Of a DNA stretch of 64,000 nucleotides, positions 51,559 through 60,790 are shown piece after piece. How positions within the stretch are numbered: position 1 is the stretch's first letter; every line of letters starts with the position of its first letter. Where the stretch lies: positions 2,883,400-2,947,399 of the forward strand of contig NZ_LT827021.1 in NCBI RefSeq assembly GCF_900169505.1. The letters run 5' to 3'. The notes beneath the pieces were generated by a model that was not told the DNA's origin, did no database searches, and saw only the letters and a list, made by a program, of their open reading frames with translations. Origin of the DNA: Arabiibacter massiliensis (GTDB lineage Bacteria > Actinomycetota > Coriobacteriia > Coriobacteriales > Eggerthellaceae). A program made the position numbers and the translations under genes.

Positions 51559-52686
51559 GTGAGCAAGAGGATGACAATAGGATTGATTGGTTGCATCGAC
51601 CCTGAGGAAACGCTATTTGACGGCCAGACGATTAAGACGCGAACCATTTACAAGTTGCTTGTAGACAGGTATGGGGCATCGGCTGTTAAGTGTGTTGATA
51701 CCAGGCAGTACAGGCTGAGGCCCTTTTCGGTAATTGCCGATCTCATTTCCTGCCTTTTTGCCTGCGATGATATGATCGTCCTCCTTTCTTCGAATGGACG
51801 AAAGGTTTTCTTTCCCGTCCTGAGCGTTGCTGCGAGAACCATGAAAAAGAGAATCTACCATAATCTCATTGGAGGCAGGCTCGCTGACGAGCTCGAGCGA
51901 AATCCCCGATATGTGAGGTATCTGAATTCTTTTGCAGTTAACTGGGTTGAAAGCCGAAAGCTAGAAGAACGCTTGACTCGTCTCGGATTGGCAAACGCAA
52001 AATATCTACCGAACTTCAAAACACTGCACCCTGTTAGTTTGAATGAAGTGAAACAAATGGAGTTCAGCGAGCATCCTCCCTATCGAATGTGCACTTTTAG
52101 TCGAGTAACAGAGAAAAAAGGAATCAGCGAAGCGTTGTTGGCCATAACGCAGCTTAATGAAAAAGCGGGATTCTCCTTACGGCATGACGGTTCTTCCGGC
52201 GCATCCGATTCCGCTTTCGCAACTCTAGATATTTATGGGCCTATTGACGATGCTTATAAAGATGAGTTCGAGTTTGCGTTAAAAAGTTGCCCCTATGCCA
52301 AATACAAGGGAGTCGTTGCTCCAGAGTCATCCGTCGAGGTGATCAAGGATTATTATGCGCTGCTTTTTCCCACTAAATGGGCTAGAGAGGGCATGCCGGG
52401 CACGATAATCGACGCCCTTTCGGCGGGCGTGCCGATTGTTGCTAGTAAATGGCTTCATTACTCGGAGATGCTTGAGGACGGTGTTACTGGTTTTGGTTAC
52501 GATATCGATAAACCAGAGTTGCTTCTCGAGACATTGGAGAAGCTTTTGTTCGGAGAGGTGGAAATTGAGGCAATGAGAATGAACTGCCTTAATCGTTCTC
52601 GAAACTATACTCCTGACTTGGTATTTGGCGAGATGGTAAGGGTTATAGAAAGAAACATGGATAGTAATTGTTCGAAAAGTATTTGA
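51559..52686 (+). CDS. Family 4-like glycosyltransferase
   Basis: The product has 375 residues; the start is GTG. The acceptor half is divergent; the donor half contains FPTKWAREGMPGTIIDALSA and GVPIVASKWLHYSEML, typical of GT4. It probably transfers a repeat-unit sugar. Confidence 0.85.
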   Translation: MSKRMTIGLIGCIDPEETLFDGQTIKTRTIYKLLVDRYGASAVKCVDTRQYRLRPFSVIADLISCLFACDDMIVLLSSNGRKVFFPVLSVAARTMKKRIYHNLIGGRLADELERNPRYVRYLNSFAVNWVESRKLEERLTRLGLANAKYLPNFKTLHPVSLNEVKQMEFSEHPPYRMCTFSRVTEKKGISEALLAITQLNEKAGFSLRHDGSSGASDSAFATLDIYGPIDDAYKDEFEFALKSCPYAKYKGVVAPESSVEVIKDYYALLFPTKWAREGMPGTIIDALSAGVPIVASKWLHYSEMLEDGVTGFGYDIDKPELLLETLEKLLFGEVEIEAMRMNCLNRSRNYTPDLVFGEMVRVIERNMDSNCSKSI

Positions 52687-52704
52687 GATTTCCACATACG
52701 CTAG

Positions 52705-53694
52705 ATGAGGGGCATTTTGACAATCAAAGAAATTGCCAGCAAATTATTGAAATACATCTGTAAGCCTTCGCAGATATATCTGCTTGCTACCTCAAAGGGC
52801 TTTACTCGCTTTGTTCCTGACGGAATTCACCTGCAGTTGAGTTACCGCATCATTTTCGGGAGGAAACTCGATCTTGACAATCCTCGAACTTTTAGCGAGA
52901 AGCTCCAATGGCTCAAGCTTCATAATCGCAATCCTCTCTATACCTTAATGGTGGACAAGTATCGTGCCAAAGAGTTTATTGCTTCAAAAGTAGGTTTCGA
53001 GCACGTCGTACCCAACCTGGCTGTTTGGGATTCGCCTGAGTGTATAGATCTTCTCGGCTTGCCAGACAAGTTCGTGCTGAAGACAAACCATGACTGCGGC
53101 GGAGTAGTCATCTGCACCGACAAGGCGACTTTCGATTTAGAGAGCGCAAAGGTGGAGCTCGGAAGGCATCTCGCCAAAAACTATTACTATGGAGGTAGGG
53201 AATGGCCCTATAGGGATGTGAAGCCGTTGGTTTTTGCTGAAAAGTTTCTCGACGATTTTGATTCAAAAATTGATGATTCGGCAGATGGGTGGGAGGGTAT
53301 TGACGAGTACGATTTCCTCTGCTTCAACGGTGAGCCCAAGCTCATTGCTTTTTGTCATGGGGACAAGACCGATCCTTCCAAGCGCTGCAATGATTATTAT
53401 AGCTGCAGCTGGGATCCCCTTGAAATCACATGCGGTTACGAGGCTTGCGAGAGCGTTCATCGCAAGCCCAAGCAGCTAGATGAAATGCTCCTCATTGCAA
53501 AAGAATTGAGCAAGGGCATTCCGTTTCTCAGGGTGGATCTCTTTATCAGTCATGACATCGTTCTAGTGGGGGAGCTCACGTTCTTTCCATGGGGAGGATT
53601 TGCTCAGTTTCAGCCATTCGCGGCAGAGTGTGAGCTGGGCGAGTGGATAGACCTTGCAATTTTTGCACGAAACTCAAGAGAAGTGCTTTTGTGA
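52705..53694 (+). CDS. TupA-like ATP-grasp protein, second copy
   Basis: The product has 329 residues. RTFSEKLQWLKLHNRNPLYT, DKYRAKEFIASKVG, VLKTNHDCGGVVIC and RVDLFISHDIVLVGELTFFP follow the TupA family pattern. It is clearly diverged from the copy at 50679, so the two probably act on different positions of the polymer. Confidence 0.9.
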   Translation: MRGILTIKEIASKLLKYICKPSQIYLLATSKGFTRFVPDGIHLQLSYRIIFGRKLDLDNPRTFSEKLQWLKLHNRNPLYTLMVDKYRAKEFIASKVGFEHVVPNLAVWDSPECIDLLGLPDKFVLKTNHDCGGVVICTDKATFDLESAKVELGRHLAKNYYYGGREWPYRDVKPLVFAEKFLDDFDSKIDDSADGWEGIDEYDFLCFNGEPKLIAFCHGDKTDPSKRCNDYYSCSWDPLEITCGYEACESVHRKPKQLDEMLLIAKELSKGIPFLRVDLFISHDIVLVGELTFFPWGGFAQFQPFAAECELGEWIDLAIFARNSREVLL

Positions 53695-54030
53695 TGACGA
53701 GATCCTGTCGTACGGGGGTAAAAATATACCGAGTGCCTGTTGAGCGAAAAGACTTCTTTGGTTCCGCACGACGCCTTGAGTCGTTTTAAGAGCAACCCGT
53801 ACAGACTGGCTCATTTTCACGTTGGGCAGATGTCTTTCCTCCTTCCTCAAAGAATAGCGTTCCGCAGCGGTGTCGGGGCGAGGATACTTCACGCCCATTG
53901 TGTCAATTCCATCAATTGGGGAATTCGTGAAAAAAGCGAATGCTATGGCGTATAGCTTCAATAAGAGGCTTGGGCTGCGCCTCGCAACCCATCTATTTGT
54001 CTACTCGGAAGAGGCTGCAAGGAGGAACGA
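53695..54030. other. 336-bp gap with only small degenerate ORFs
   Basis: A 31-codon ORF (ATG at 53694, TGATG overlap with the ATP-grasp gene) is followed in a different frame by an open stretch around 53760-53955. The predicted peptide there (KSNPYRLAHFHVGQMSFLLP) is not recognised. It may be a decayed gene or non-coding sequence; it ends with the SD of the next gene. Confidence 0.4.
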
Positions 54031-54537
54031 ATGTTCTTGAGCGTCCTTTTTGAGAATTGCTTTAGTTTTAAATCTGCAGCAAAGGCCTTGATCCGGTATG
54101 CTGTAGACCCTGAATTCAAGGTTCTTGTCAAGGTCAGGCACATCGTAGCAACCACCGGTCAATACTCTTTATGGCTGCACAGACGACTCTTGAAAAAGTA
54201 TCCCATTCTGTTTGCGTCGAGGGCTCGCGTTGGAAAGAACCTTCGGATACCCCACTATATCGGAGTTGTCGTCGGCGCTGGGGTTACGCTGGGCGATGAC
54301 TGCACGATTTACCAAAATGTCACGTTGGGTCAGAATCGCAACGAGTTTCCTACCGTCGGTGACGGCGTGATCATATACGCAGGCGCTAAGATTATCGGCG
54401 GCGTTCATATCGGGGATGGGGCGATAATCGGCGCTAATTCGGTGGTCGTGAGCGACGTGCCCGAGAATGCTGTAGTCGGGGGGATACCTGCAAGGGTGAT
54501 CAGGATGAGAGCACCCTCTGACGACGAACTGCACTGA
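54031..54537 (+). CDS. Serine acetyltransferase-like hexapeptide acetyltransferase
   Basis: The product has 168 residues. The left-handed beta-helix repeats are typical of the CysE/WcaB group: LRIPHYIGVVVGAGVTLGDD, YQNVTLGQN and GDGVIIYAGAKIIGGVHIGD. It probably O-acetylates a capsule sugar. GGAGG lies 5 bases upstream of the ATG. Confidence 0.88.
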   Translation: MFLSVLFENCFSFKSAAKALIRYAVDPEFKVLVKVRHIVATTGQYSLWLHRRLLKKYPILFASRARVGKNLRIPHYIGVVVGAGVTLGDDCTIYQNVTLGQNRNEFPTVGDGVIIYAGAKIIGGVHIGDGAIIGANSVVVSDVPENAVVGGIPARVIRMRAPSDDELH

Positions 54538-54554
54538 TCGGTTCAATAGCAAAA

Positions 54555-55982
54555 TTGACGAAACTCAAAACAAACATCGCTTACAACTTCGCCTATCAGC
54601 TGCTGATCCTGCTGTTGCCGTTGATCACCGCTCCTTATCTTGCGCGTGTGGTGGGCGCGGAGGGGGTCGGGGTCTACTCGTACTCTTACGCGGTTGCCAC
54701 GTACTTCGTCTATTTCGTCATGCTCGGCCTCAATAGCTACGGCAACCGCACCATAGCGGCTTGCCAAGATAACAGGGTCGAGCGGTCGCGCGCCTTCTGG
54801 TCCATTTTCGCGATGCAGGCCGCATGTTTCGCGGTCGCCGGGGGATGCTACCTGGGGTACTCCCTCCTCTTTGCAGGCGATGCGACCGTCGCTTTGCTTC
54901 AAGGTCTCTACGTGCTGTCCGCTCTGTTCGATATCAACTGGTTTTTCTTCGGAATGGAGAGGTTCCGGCTCACGGTGGTTCGCAACACGGTGGTGAAGGT
55001 CGCAACCACGGTGCTCATTTTTGTGTTCGTCAAAGACTCGGGCGATGTGGATACGTATGTCGGCATCATAGGCGGTGGGTCTCTCGTGTCGCAGCTGGCG
55101 CTTTGGCCGTTCCTTAGGCGCTTCGTCGACTTTTACCTCCCGAGGTTTTCGGAGATAACCCCGCATTTGAGGCCGAATGCGATCCTCTTCGTTTCCGTCA
55201 TCGCCATCAGCGCTTACAATGTGTTGAGCAAGATCATGCTTGGCTCGATGGCCGGTGCCGAGGCGGTGGGCTTCTTTGAGAACGCGGCGAAGATAGCGGC
55301 GGTCCCGGTGGCCCTGGTGGGGGCCGTCGGTACGGTTATGCTGCCAAGGGCGAGTGCATTGATATCGAAAGGAGAGGCCGACAGGGCCAGCTCGCATACC
55401 GATAAAACGTTGCGCGGCGTTATGGTGTTCACTTCGCTCGCCGCGTTCGGCATACCCGCCATCGCCTCGCCGTTCACGCAGGTGTTCTACGGCCCCGGCT
55501 TCGAGGAATCCGCTCGCGTTCTCGCGATCCTTGCGGCCACCGTCCCGCTGCTCGGTTTCGGTAACGTTCTCAGAACCCAGTATCTTATCCCGAATGCCCG
55601 AGACTCGGTCTTCCTGTGGTCGGCCGTCTGCGGAGCTGTGGCGAGCGTCGCTCTCAACCTGTTGCTGATACCCGACTTCGGTGCGGTGGGCTCTGCGTGC
55701 GCCTCCGTGGGAGCGGAGTCTGCCGTGCTGATCTACCAGGTGGTGAGGGTGAAGGGGGAGATACCCCTTGCGCGCTATCTCTTGCATGCCTCCGTGTTCC
55801 TGTTGATCGGGGCCGCGATGGGGGCTGTCCTGGCCTTTGTGCCGAGCGTTGGAGATCCGCTTGGGGACGTGGTCTTCAGGGTGCTTGTCGGTTCGATCGT
55901 CTATCTGCCGCTGGCGTTTTTGGCGGAAAGGACTCTCGGAAGGCGCGATGGCGAAAGCGCCAAGAAAGGAATGGTTCGATGA
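54555..55982 (+). CDS. Wzx-type oligosaccharide flippase
   Basis: The product has 475 residues with about twelve TM segments; the start is TTG. LLLPLITAPYLARVVGAEGV and YSYSYAVATYFVYF are typical of the polysaccharide-synthesis flippase (MOP superfamily). It moves the lipid-linked repeat unit across the membrane. It overlaps the next gene by ATGA. Base composition returns to GC-rich here. Confidence 0.92.
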   Translation: MTKLKTNIAYNFAYQLLILLLPLITAPYLARVVGAEGVGVYSYSYAVATYFVYFVMLGLNSYGNRTIAACQDNRVERSRAFWSIFAMQAACFAVAGGCYLGYSLLFAGDATVALLQGLYVLSALFDINWFFFGMERFRLTVVRNTVVKVATTVLIFVFVKDSGDVDTYVGIIGGGSLVSQLALWPFLRRFVDFYLPRFSEITPHLRPNAILFVSVIAISAYNVLSKIMLGSMAGAEAVGFFENAAKIAAVPVALVGAVGTVMLPRASALISKGEADRASSHTDKTLRGVMVFTSLAAFGIPAIASPFTQVFYGPGFEESARVLAILAATVPLLGFGNVLRTQYLIPNARDSVFLWSAVCGAVASVALNLLLIPDFGAVGSACASVGAESAVLIYQVVRVKGEIPLARYLLHASVFLLIGAAMGAVLAFVPSVGDPLGDVVFRVLVGSIVYLPLAFLAERTLGRRDGESAKKGMVR

Positions 55983-56719
55983 GGCATGCGAATGGGAGAT
56001 GCGGAGAAGGTCGGCTTGAAGGTTCGAAGAGCGTGGCCCTTCGCGTTTCGCTTGTGCTGAACACGGTTCTGGTTCTGGTTGTGGCGGCTTGCGGCGTGTA
56101 CAAGTTCACCGATATCAGAACTGTGCTCGGGGGGGGGGCTTCACATGACGAGAACACCTGGTTTGAGCCGTTCGTGTCGCAAGCCCGCGATCTGAGTCTG
56201 GTTGAGGAGTCGGACGTTGTCATGCTGGGCGATTCCCTGACGATGTACGGCCTATGGGGCGAGCTCTTTCCCGACGCTCGTATCCTCAACCGCGGTATCG
56301 GCAGCGACGTGTCCGAAGGTGTTCTCAACAGGCTTGATACAGTGACCTCGACTAATCCGGATAAGGTTTTCATCATGATCGGAACGAACGATATAGCAAG
56401 GGGTCATGACGTTAATCCCATAGCTGGAAACGTCGAGGAAGTCATCTCGAGGCTCGTGGATGACTTGCCGGAGGCGGAAATCTATCTGGAGAGCGTGCTC
56501 CCGCGAACATCGAAGTATTCGGAGCAAATACAGGAGCTGAACAAGGCTTATCGCCAAATCTGCGACAGGCGCGAGGGGGTCGGGTTCGTCGACCTGCATC
56601 CCCTCTTCTGCGATGCGGACGGGGTGCCCGATACCGAGTTGTTCGCGTCGGACGGCTATCACATCAGTGGCGTAGGCTACCGTGTCTGGGCAAAGGCGAA
56701 CGGGGGATACATTGAATGA
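55979..56719 (+). CDS. Membrane-anchored SGNH hydrolase with a G10 tract
   Basis: The product has 246 residues. A TM anchor (about 22-41) is followed by an SGNH domain: MLGDSLT (catalytic Ser, about residue 86), MIGTND, and SDGYHISGVGY (Asp-His). It may deacetylate or acyl-transfer on the capsule. The codons for Gly51-53 are ten consecutive G (56129-56138), before the catalytic domain, so slippage would cut off the enzyme. ATGA overlaps both neighbours. Confidence 0.85.
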   Translation: MRHANGRCGEGRLEGSKSVALRVSLVLNTVLVLVVAACGVYKFTDIRTVLGGGASHDENTWFEPFVSQARDLSLVEESDVVMLGDSLTMYGLWGELFPDARILNRGIGSDVSEGVLNRLDTVTSTNPDKVFIMIGTNDIARGHDVNPIAGNVEEVISRLVDDLPEAEIYLESVLPRTSKYSEQIQELNKAYRQICDRREGVGFVDLHPLFCDADGVPDTELFASDGYHISGVGYRVWAKANGGYIE

Positions 56720-57849
56720 GCTTCCGTGGATATGAGAAAGAAGGCGAGACGTTGAAAAAAATGACGTGCGGGGCTGTTCTTGTGACCGGTGCCGCCGGCT
56801 TCATCGGCGCGTTCCTGTGCAAACGGCTGCTCGAGAAGACCGACGCGCGCGTGGTCGGGCTCGACAACGTGAACGACTACTACGACGTCGCCATAAAGGA
56901 GGAGCGGCTGCGGATGCTTGCCGAGGCGGCGGGCGGGAGCGCGGAGGATGCGAGAGCCGACGGCTTTTCCCGCGGGCGGTTCGAGTTCGTGCGGGGCGAC
57001 CTCGCCGACGAGGCCGCAGTCGAGGCGCTCTTCGAGCGGGTCCGGCCCGACGTCGTCGTGAACCTCGCGGCGCAGGCGGGGGTGCGCTACTCCATCGAGA
57101 ACCCGCGCGCCTACGTCGACTCCAACCTCGTCGGGTTCTTCAACGTGCTTGAGGCGTGTAGGCACCATCCGGTCGAGCACCTCGTGTACGCATCCTCCTC
57201 CTCCGTCTACGGCGGCAACGAGAAGGTGCCCTTCTCCGAGGAGGACCGCGTGGACTCGCCGGTGTCCCTCTACGCGGCCACCAAGAAGTCCAACGAGCTC
57301 ATGGCCCATGCCTACTCCAAGCTCTACTCCATCCCCGCGACGGGGCTTCGCTTCTTCACGGTCTACGGCCCCATGGGCCGCCCCGACATGGCCTACTTCG
57401 GCTTCACCGAGAAGCTCGTGCGCGGCGAGTCCATCAAGATCTTCAACATGGGCGACTGCATGCGGGACTTCACCTACGTCGAGGACGTCGTGGAGGCCGT
57501 GGCGCGCGTCATGGAGAACCCGCCCGAGGTGAAGACGGGCGTGGACGGGCTGCCCCTGGCCGCGCACCGCGTGTACAACGTGGGCAACTCGAGCCCCGAG
57601 AGCCTCCTGAACTTCGTGGACACGCTGCAGCGCGTGCTGGTGGAGGAAGGAATCCTGCCTGAGGATTACGACTTCGAGGCTCATCGCGAGCTCGTCCCCA
57701 TGCAGCCGGGCGACGTGCCCGTGACGTACGCGGACACCTCGGCGCTCGAGCGGGACTTCGGCTTCAGGCCCTCGACGCGCCTCGGGGACGGGCTGCGCGA
57801 GTTCGCTTGCTGGTACAAGGGGTATCGCGGGAAGCGGGGCGAGGCATGA
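56716..57849 (+). CDS. UDP-glucuronate 4-epimerase-like NAD-dependent epimerase
   Basis: The product has 377 residues. The NAD motif is VTGAAGFIGAFL. LAAQAGVRYSIENPRAY and the catalytic SPVSLYAATKKSNE (YxxxK), plus FFTVYGPMGRPDM, are the CapI/GlcA-epimerase pattern. It makes UDP-galacturonate from UDP-glucuronate. It pairs with the dehydrogenase gene at 58400, which supplies the glucuronate. The ATGA start is at 56716; an internal ATG at 56761 is an alternative. Confidence 0.9.
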   Translation: MSFRGYEKEGETLKKMTCGAVLVTGAAGFIGAFLCKRLLEKTDARVVGLDNVNDYYDVAIKEERLRMLAEAAGGSAEDARADGFSRGRFEFVRGDLADEAAVEALFERVRPDVVVNLAAQAGVRYSIENPRAYVDSNLVGFFNVLEACRHHPVEHLVYASSSSVYGGNEKVPFSEEDRVDSPVSLYAATKKSNELMAHAYSKLYSIPATGLRFFTVYGPMGRPDMAYFGFTEKLVRGESIKIFNMGDCMRDFTYVEDVVEAVARVMENPPEVKTGVDGLPLAAHRVYNVGNSSPESLLNFVDTLQRVLVEEGILPEDYDFEAHRELVPMQPGDVPVTYADTSALERDFGFRPSTRLGDGLREFACWYKGYRGKRGEA

Positions 57850-58358
57850 GTGGAACGTTCCGCGAGGACAGGCGGCGATATGGCGACGGGGGGGGGGTGC
57901 TGACTTGCTATGAGCTTCGCTTTCTCTGGATTCTTCGCAGACTGCAAGACGGTGGGGGCGTCTTGCTGAAGCTCGCACACAGGCGCATGCTTCGGAAATA
58001 CGGGCTGGAGATCCCCGCCTCTGCGACCATTGGAGGCGGGCTGTATCTCGGCCACGCCTACAACATCACCGTCAACCCTGCGGCGATCATCGGCAGGAAC
58101 TGCAACCTGCATAAGGGCGTGACCATCGGCCAGGAGAACCGCGGCAAGAGGAAAGGGGCGCCGCGCATTGGGGACCGTGTATGGATAGGCGCGAACAGCA
58201 CGGTGGTCGGTAGCGTCAGCATCGGGACGGACGTGCTGATCGCTCCTAACAGCTATGTGAACTGCGACGTCCCATCGCACAGCATCGTCTTGGGAAGCCC
58301 CTGCAAGATCATTCCGAGGGCGAATGCGACGGAGGGATACATCAACAGGACCGTCTAG
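57846..58358 (+). CDS. Hexapeptide acetyltransferase with a G10 tract near its start
   Basis: The product has 170 residues. Beta-helix repeats (ATIGGGLYLGHAYNITVNPA, CNLHKGVTIGQENRG, RVWIGANSTVVG) are of the serine-acetyltransferase-like group. Gly15-17 are encoded by ten G (57888-57897), just after the start codon, so a gain or loss of one G would prevent synthesis. It overlaps the epimerase by ATGA. It is likely a phase-variable capsule O-acetyltransferase. Confidence 0.87.
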   Translation: MSGTFREDRRRYGDGGGVLTCYELRFLWILRRLQDGGGVLLKLAHRRMLRKYGLEIPASATIGGGLYLGHAYNITVNPAAIIGRNCNLHKGVTIGQENRGKRKGAPRIGDRVWIGANSTVVGSVSIGTDVLIAPNSYVNCDVPSHSIVLGSPCKIIPRANATEGYINRTV

Positions 58359-58399
58359 CTCGGTCTTGAGTAAGCACTTTGATAACGGAAGAGGTAAGG

Positions 58400-59611
58400 A
58401 TGATGAGGATAGCGGTCGCGGGCACCGGGTACGTGGGGCTGTCGCTGGCGGTGCTCTTGGCTCGGCGCAACGAGGTCGTGGCGGTGGACGTCGTCCCCGC
58501 GAAGGTCGAGGCGCTCGCCAGATGGGAGAGCCCCATCAGGGACGCCGAGATCGAGGAGGCGCTCGCCGAGGCTGCCTCGGGGGAGCGCCCGCTCGCGCTC
58601 TCGGCGACGCTCGACGCCAAGGCGGGCTACGCGGGCGTCGACTTCGCCGTCGTGGCCACCCCCACCGACTACGACCCGGCGAGGAACTTCTTCGACACCT
58701 CGAGCGTGGAGGCGGCCGTGGCCGCCATCCGCGCCGCGAGCCCGGGGGCGTGGATCGTCGTCAAGTCGACCGTCCCCGTGGGCTACACCTCGCAGCTGCG
58801 CGAGCGTCTGGGAGATCCCCGCATCCTGTTCAGCCCCGAGTTCCTGCGCGAGGGCCGCGCGCTCTACGACAACCTCCACCCCTCCCGCATCATCGTGGGC
58901 GCCGACGAGTCGGACCCCGAGTCCATGGAAGCCGCCCGGCGCTTCGCGGGGCTCCTCGCCGAGGGGGCCGAGGACGACGCCCCGGTCCTCGTCATGGGCT
59001 CCACCGAGGCCGAGGCCGTGAAGCTCTTCGCCAACACCTTCCTCGCGCTGAGGGTCGCCTACTTCAACGAGCTCGACACCTACGCGTGCTCGCGGGGCCT
59101 GGACGCCGCGCGCGTCATCGAGGGCGTGTGCCTGGACCCCCGCGTAGGCTCCCACTACAACAACCCCTCCTTCGGCTACGGCGGCTACTGTCTGCCCAAG
59201 GATACCAAGCAGCTGCTCGCGAACTACGCCGACGTGCCCCAGAACATCATGGGGGCGGTCGTGGAGGCCAACCGCACCCGCAAGGACTTCGTGGCCGACC
59301 AGGTGCTCGAGCGCGCCTCGGCGCTGGACGAGCCGCTCGTGGGCATCTACCGCCTCACCATGAAGACCGGTTCGGACAACTTCCGCGCGAGTTCGGTGCA
59401 GGGCGTCATGAAGCGCGTGAAGGCCAAGGGCGTGCCCGTGCTGGTCTACGAGCCCACGCTCGAAGCCCCCGATTTCTTCGGCTCCGAGGTGACGCACGAC
59501 CTCGCGTCCTTCAAGGAGCGCTGCGGCGTGATAGTCGCCAACCGCTGGAGCGACGAGCTCGCGGACGTGGCGGACAAGGTGTACACGCGGGATCTGTTCA
59601 AGAGGGATTGA
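58400..59611 (+). CDS. ugd: UDP-glucose 6-dehydrogenase
   Basis: The product has 403 residues, starting at [20 protein letters not shown] with GAGG upstream of the ATG. NAD motif [22 protein letters not shown] and the catalytic cysteine in [12 protein letters not shown] are all present. It makes UDP-glucuronate, the substrate of the epimerase two genes upstream. It is the last gene of the capsule operon. Confidence 0.94.
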   Translation: MMRIAVAGTGYVGLSLAVLLARRNEVVAVDVVPAKVEALARWESPIRDAEIEEALAEAASGERPLALSATLDAKAGYAGVDFAVVATPTDYDPARNFFDTSSVEAAVAAIRAASPGAWIVVKSTVPVGYTSQLRERLGDPRILFSPEFLREGRALYDNLHPSRIIVGADESDPESMEAARRFAGLLAEGAEDDAPVLVMGSTEAEAVKLFANTFLALRVAYFNELDTYACSRGLDAARVIEGVCLDPRVGSHYNNPSFGYGGYCLPKDTKQLLANYADVPQNIMGAVVEANRTRKDFVADQVLERASALDEPLVGIYRLTMKTGSDNFRASSVQGVMKRVKAKGVPVLVYEPTLEAPDFFGSEVTHDLASFKERCGVIVANRWSDELADVADKVYTRDLFKRD

Positions 59612-60245
59612 CGAAACCTGACGCGTTCGAAGTCGAGACGGGCTTTTTTGCATTGCGCTTCAGAAGGGTGTAAAGATGTGACCCAGGCGGGGTCTGGCGG
59701 ATCCGGAGCATCGTTGAACGTAGATTTAGCAGCGTGCAGTTTCGAAGACGACAGGCTTGTTCTGATCTGGTGATGAGGGATTATGGCACCTGAATCGATA
59801 CAGCTAGGGACGGCGTGGATCGTAGCGTCTGTCCTGTGTCGGCATACTGTGCGGGCTGTCGTTTTGCAGCGGCGTGATTGACGCCGAGACGCGCAAGTAC
59901 CGGCTGTTCAACGTAGATAAAGGGGAGCTTTTGCTCGCAGTGTTTTCGGACGAGATCGGCGTGTTCGACAAAATCGCTCGGGTTGAAGTTGAAGAAGGCA
60001 TACACGCTCGTGTTCGTTGCGTTCAGGAACATGAACTACGGGGAGATGGCGGATGCTGTCAAAGATCTCATGAAGCGCGCGAAAGGCGCGTCCTATGCGT
60101 TTCTCGTCTGGTTTATGGGAGAGCCTCAGGCGAAAATGTTCGCCGAATCGAAGAACGGCAAAAGCCACGACGAACCAGTTCCGAGCGGGGAGGAGGCGGA
60201 GTCGGATCGGCCGTCTGCCTGACGGGCCGCGCTTCTTCCGTCATC
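59612..60245. other. Intergenic region after the capsule operon
   Basis: A T6 run after ugd (near 59643) could mark termination, but no convincing hairpin precedes it. An open stretch around 59870-59990 (RLFNVDKGELLLAVFSDEIG) and a second in another frame (59983-60222) are weak and could be remnants of one frame-shifted gene. No other feature is seen. Confidence 0.4.
59983..60222 (+). CDS. Doubtful small ORF
   Basis: 79 codons from a TTG: KKAYTLVFVAFRNMNYGEMA, KDLMKRAKGASYAFLVWFMG and an acidic end. No family is recognised and no SD is clear. It may be the second half of the frame that opens near 59870. Confidence 0.25.
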   Translation: MKLKKAYTLVFVAFRNMNYGEMADAVKDLMKRAKGASYAFLVWFMGEPQAKMFAESKNGKSHDEPVPSGEEAESDRPSA

Positions 60246-60686
60246 CTACCAAAAAGGATTTACCCCGCCCGAGTTGAACTGCCCGCAGTCCTCCGTCCAG
60301 AACTCCATGTCCTCGCGGATCGTCTCGATCAGGCAGTCGTAAGACTCCTTCTCGACGGCGCCGTGTCCGAGCATGCACTTGTAGAACTTCTTGAAGCTCG
60401 CGGCGTTCGACCTGATTGAGCTCGGCGTCGACCACATGCACTTGCGGATGAAGAAGTCCCCGAGGAACTCGTCCGCCATGAAGCAGCCCTGCTCCATCTC
60501 AAGCGGCTCGCACCTCAGCAGGAACACGTTCAGGTAGAACTCGACGTTCTCCAGGTGTCGGCGGACAGTCTTCTCCGCCAGCCCCGCGTTCTCAAGCGAC
60601 TCCTCGAACCAAGCGAGGTAGCGCGCGTTCTCCTGCCTGCGCACCTCGCACCGTCGCTCGTACTCTTCGTAGTCGAATTCGTCCAT
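60246..60686 (-). CDS. Integrase core-binding-like (SAM-like) small protein
   Basis: The product has about 146 residues. It contains a helical segment LENAGLAEKTVRRHLENVEF and RSNAASFKKFYKCMLGHGAV that looks like the N-terminal SAM-like domain of tyrosine recombinases, with no catalytic domain. Such proteins are found alone in Coriobacteria and archaea and may bind DNA. The ATG at 60686 is preferred over a TTG upstream. Confidence 0.55.
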   Translation of the reverse strand: MDEFDYEEYERRCEVRRQENARYLAWFEESLENAGLAEKTVRRHLENVEFYLNVFLLRCEPLEMEQGCFMADEFLGDFFIRKCMWSTPSSIRSNAASFKKFYKCMLGHGAVEKESYDCLIETIREDMEFWTEDCGQFNSGGVNPFW

Positions 60687-60790
60687 CAACACCCCGTCCA
60701 ATCCGAAGGTCTCCAGTAAGCGGAAATCTTACCATAGCTCACCGTGCCTTTGAGAAGCGGGATGCGGCCAATGATCCGCATGTGGAGCGT

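Noticed and set aside
53740..53955. 71-codon ORF in the gap after the second ATP-grasp gene
   Set aside because: No family match, no clear SD, and the neighbouring frames are broken. Described as degenerate rather than called a gene.
59612..59660. Intrinsic terminator after ugd
   Set aside because: A T6 run is present but the preceding bases do not form a convincing stem, so it was not called.
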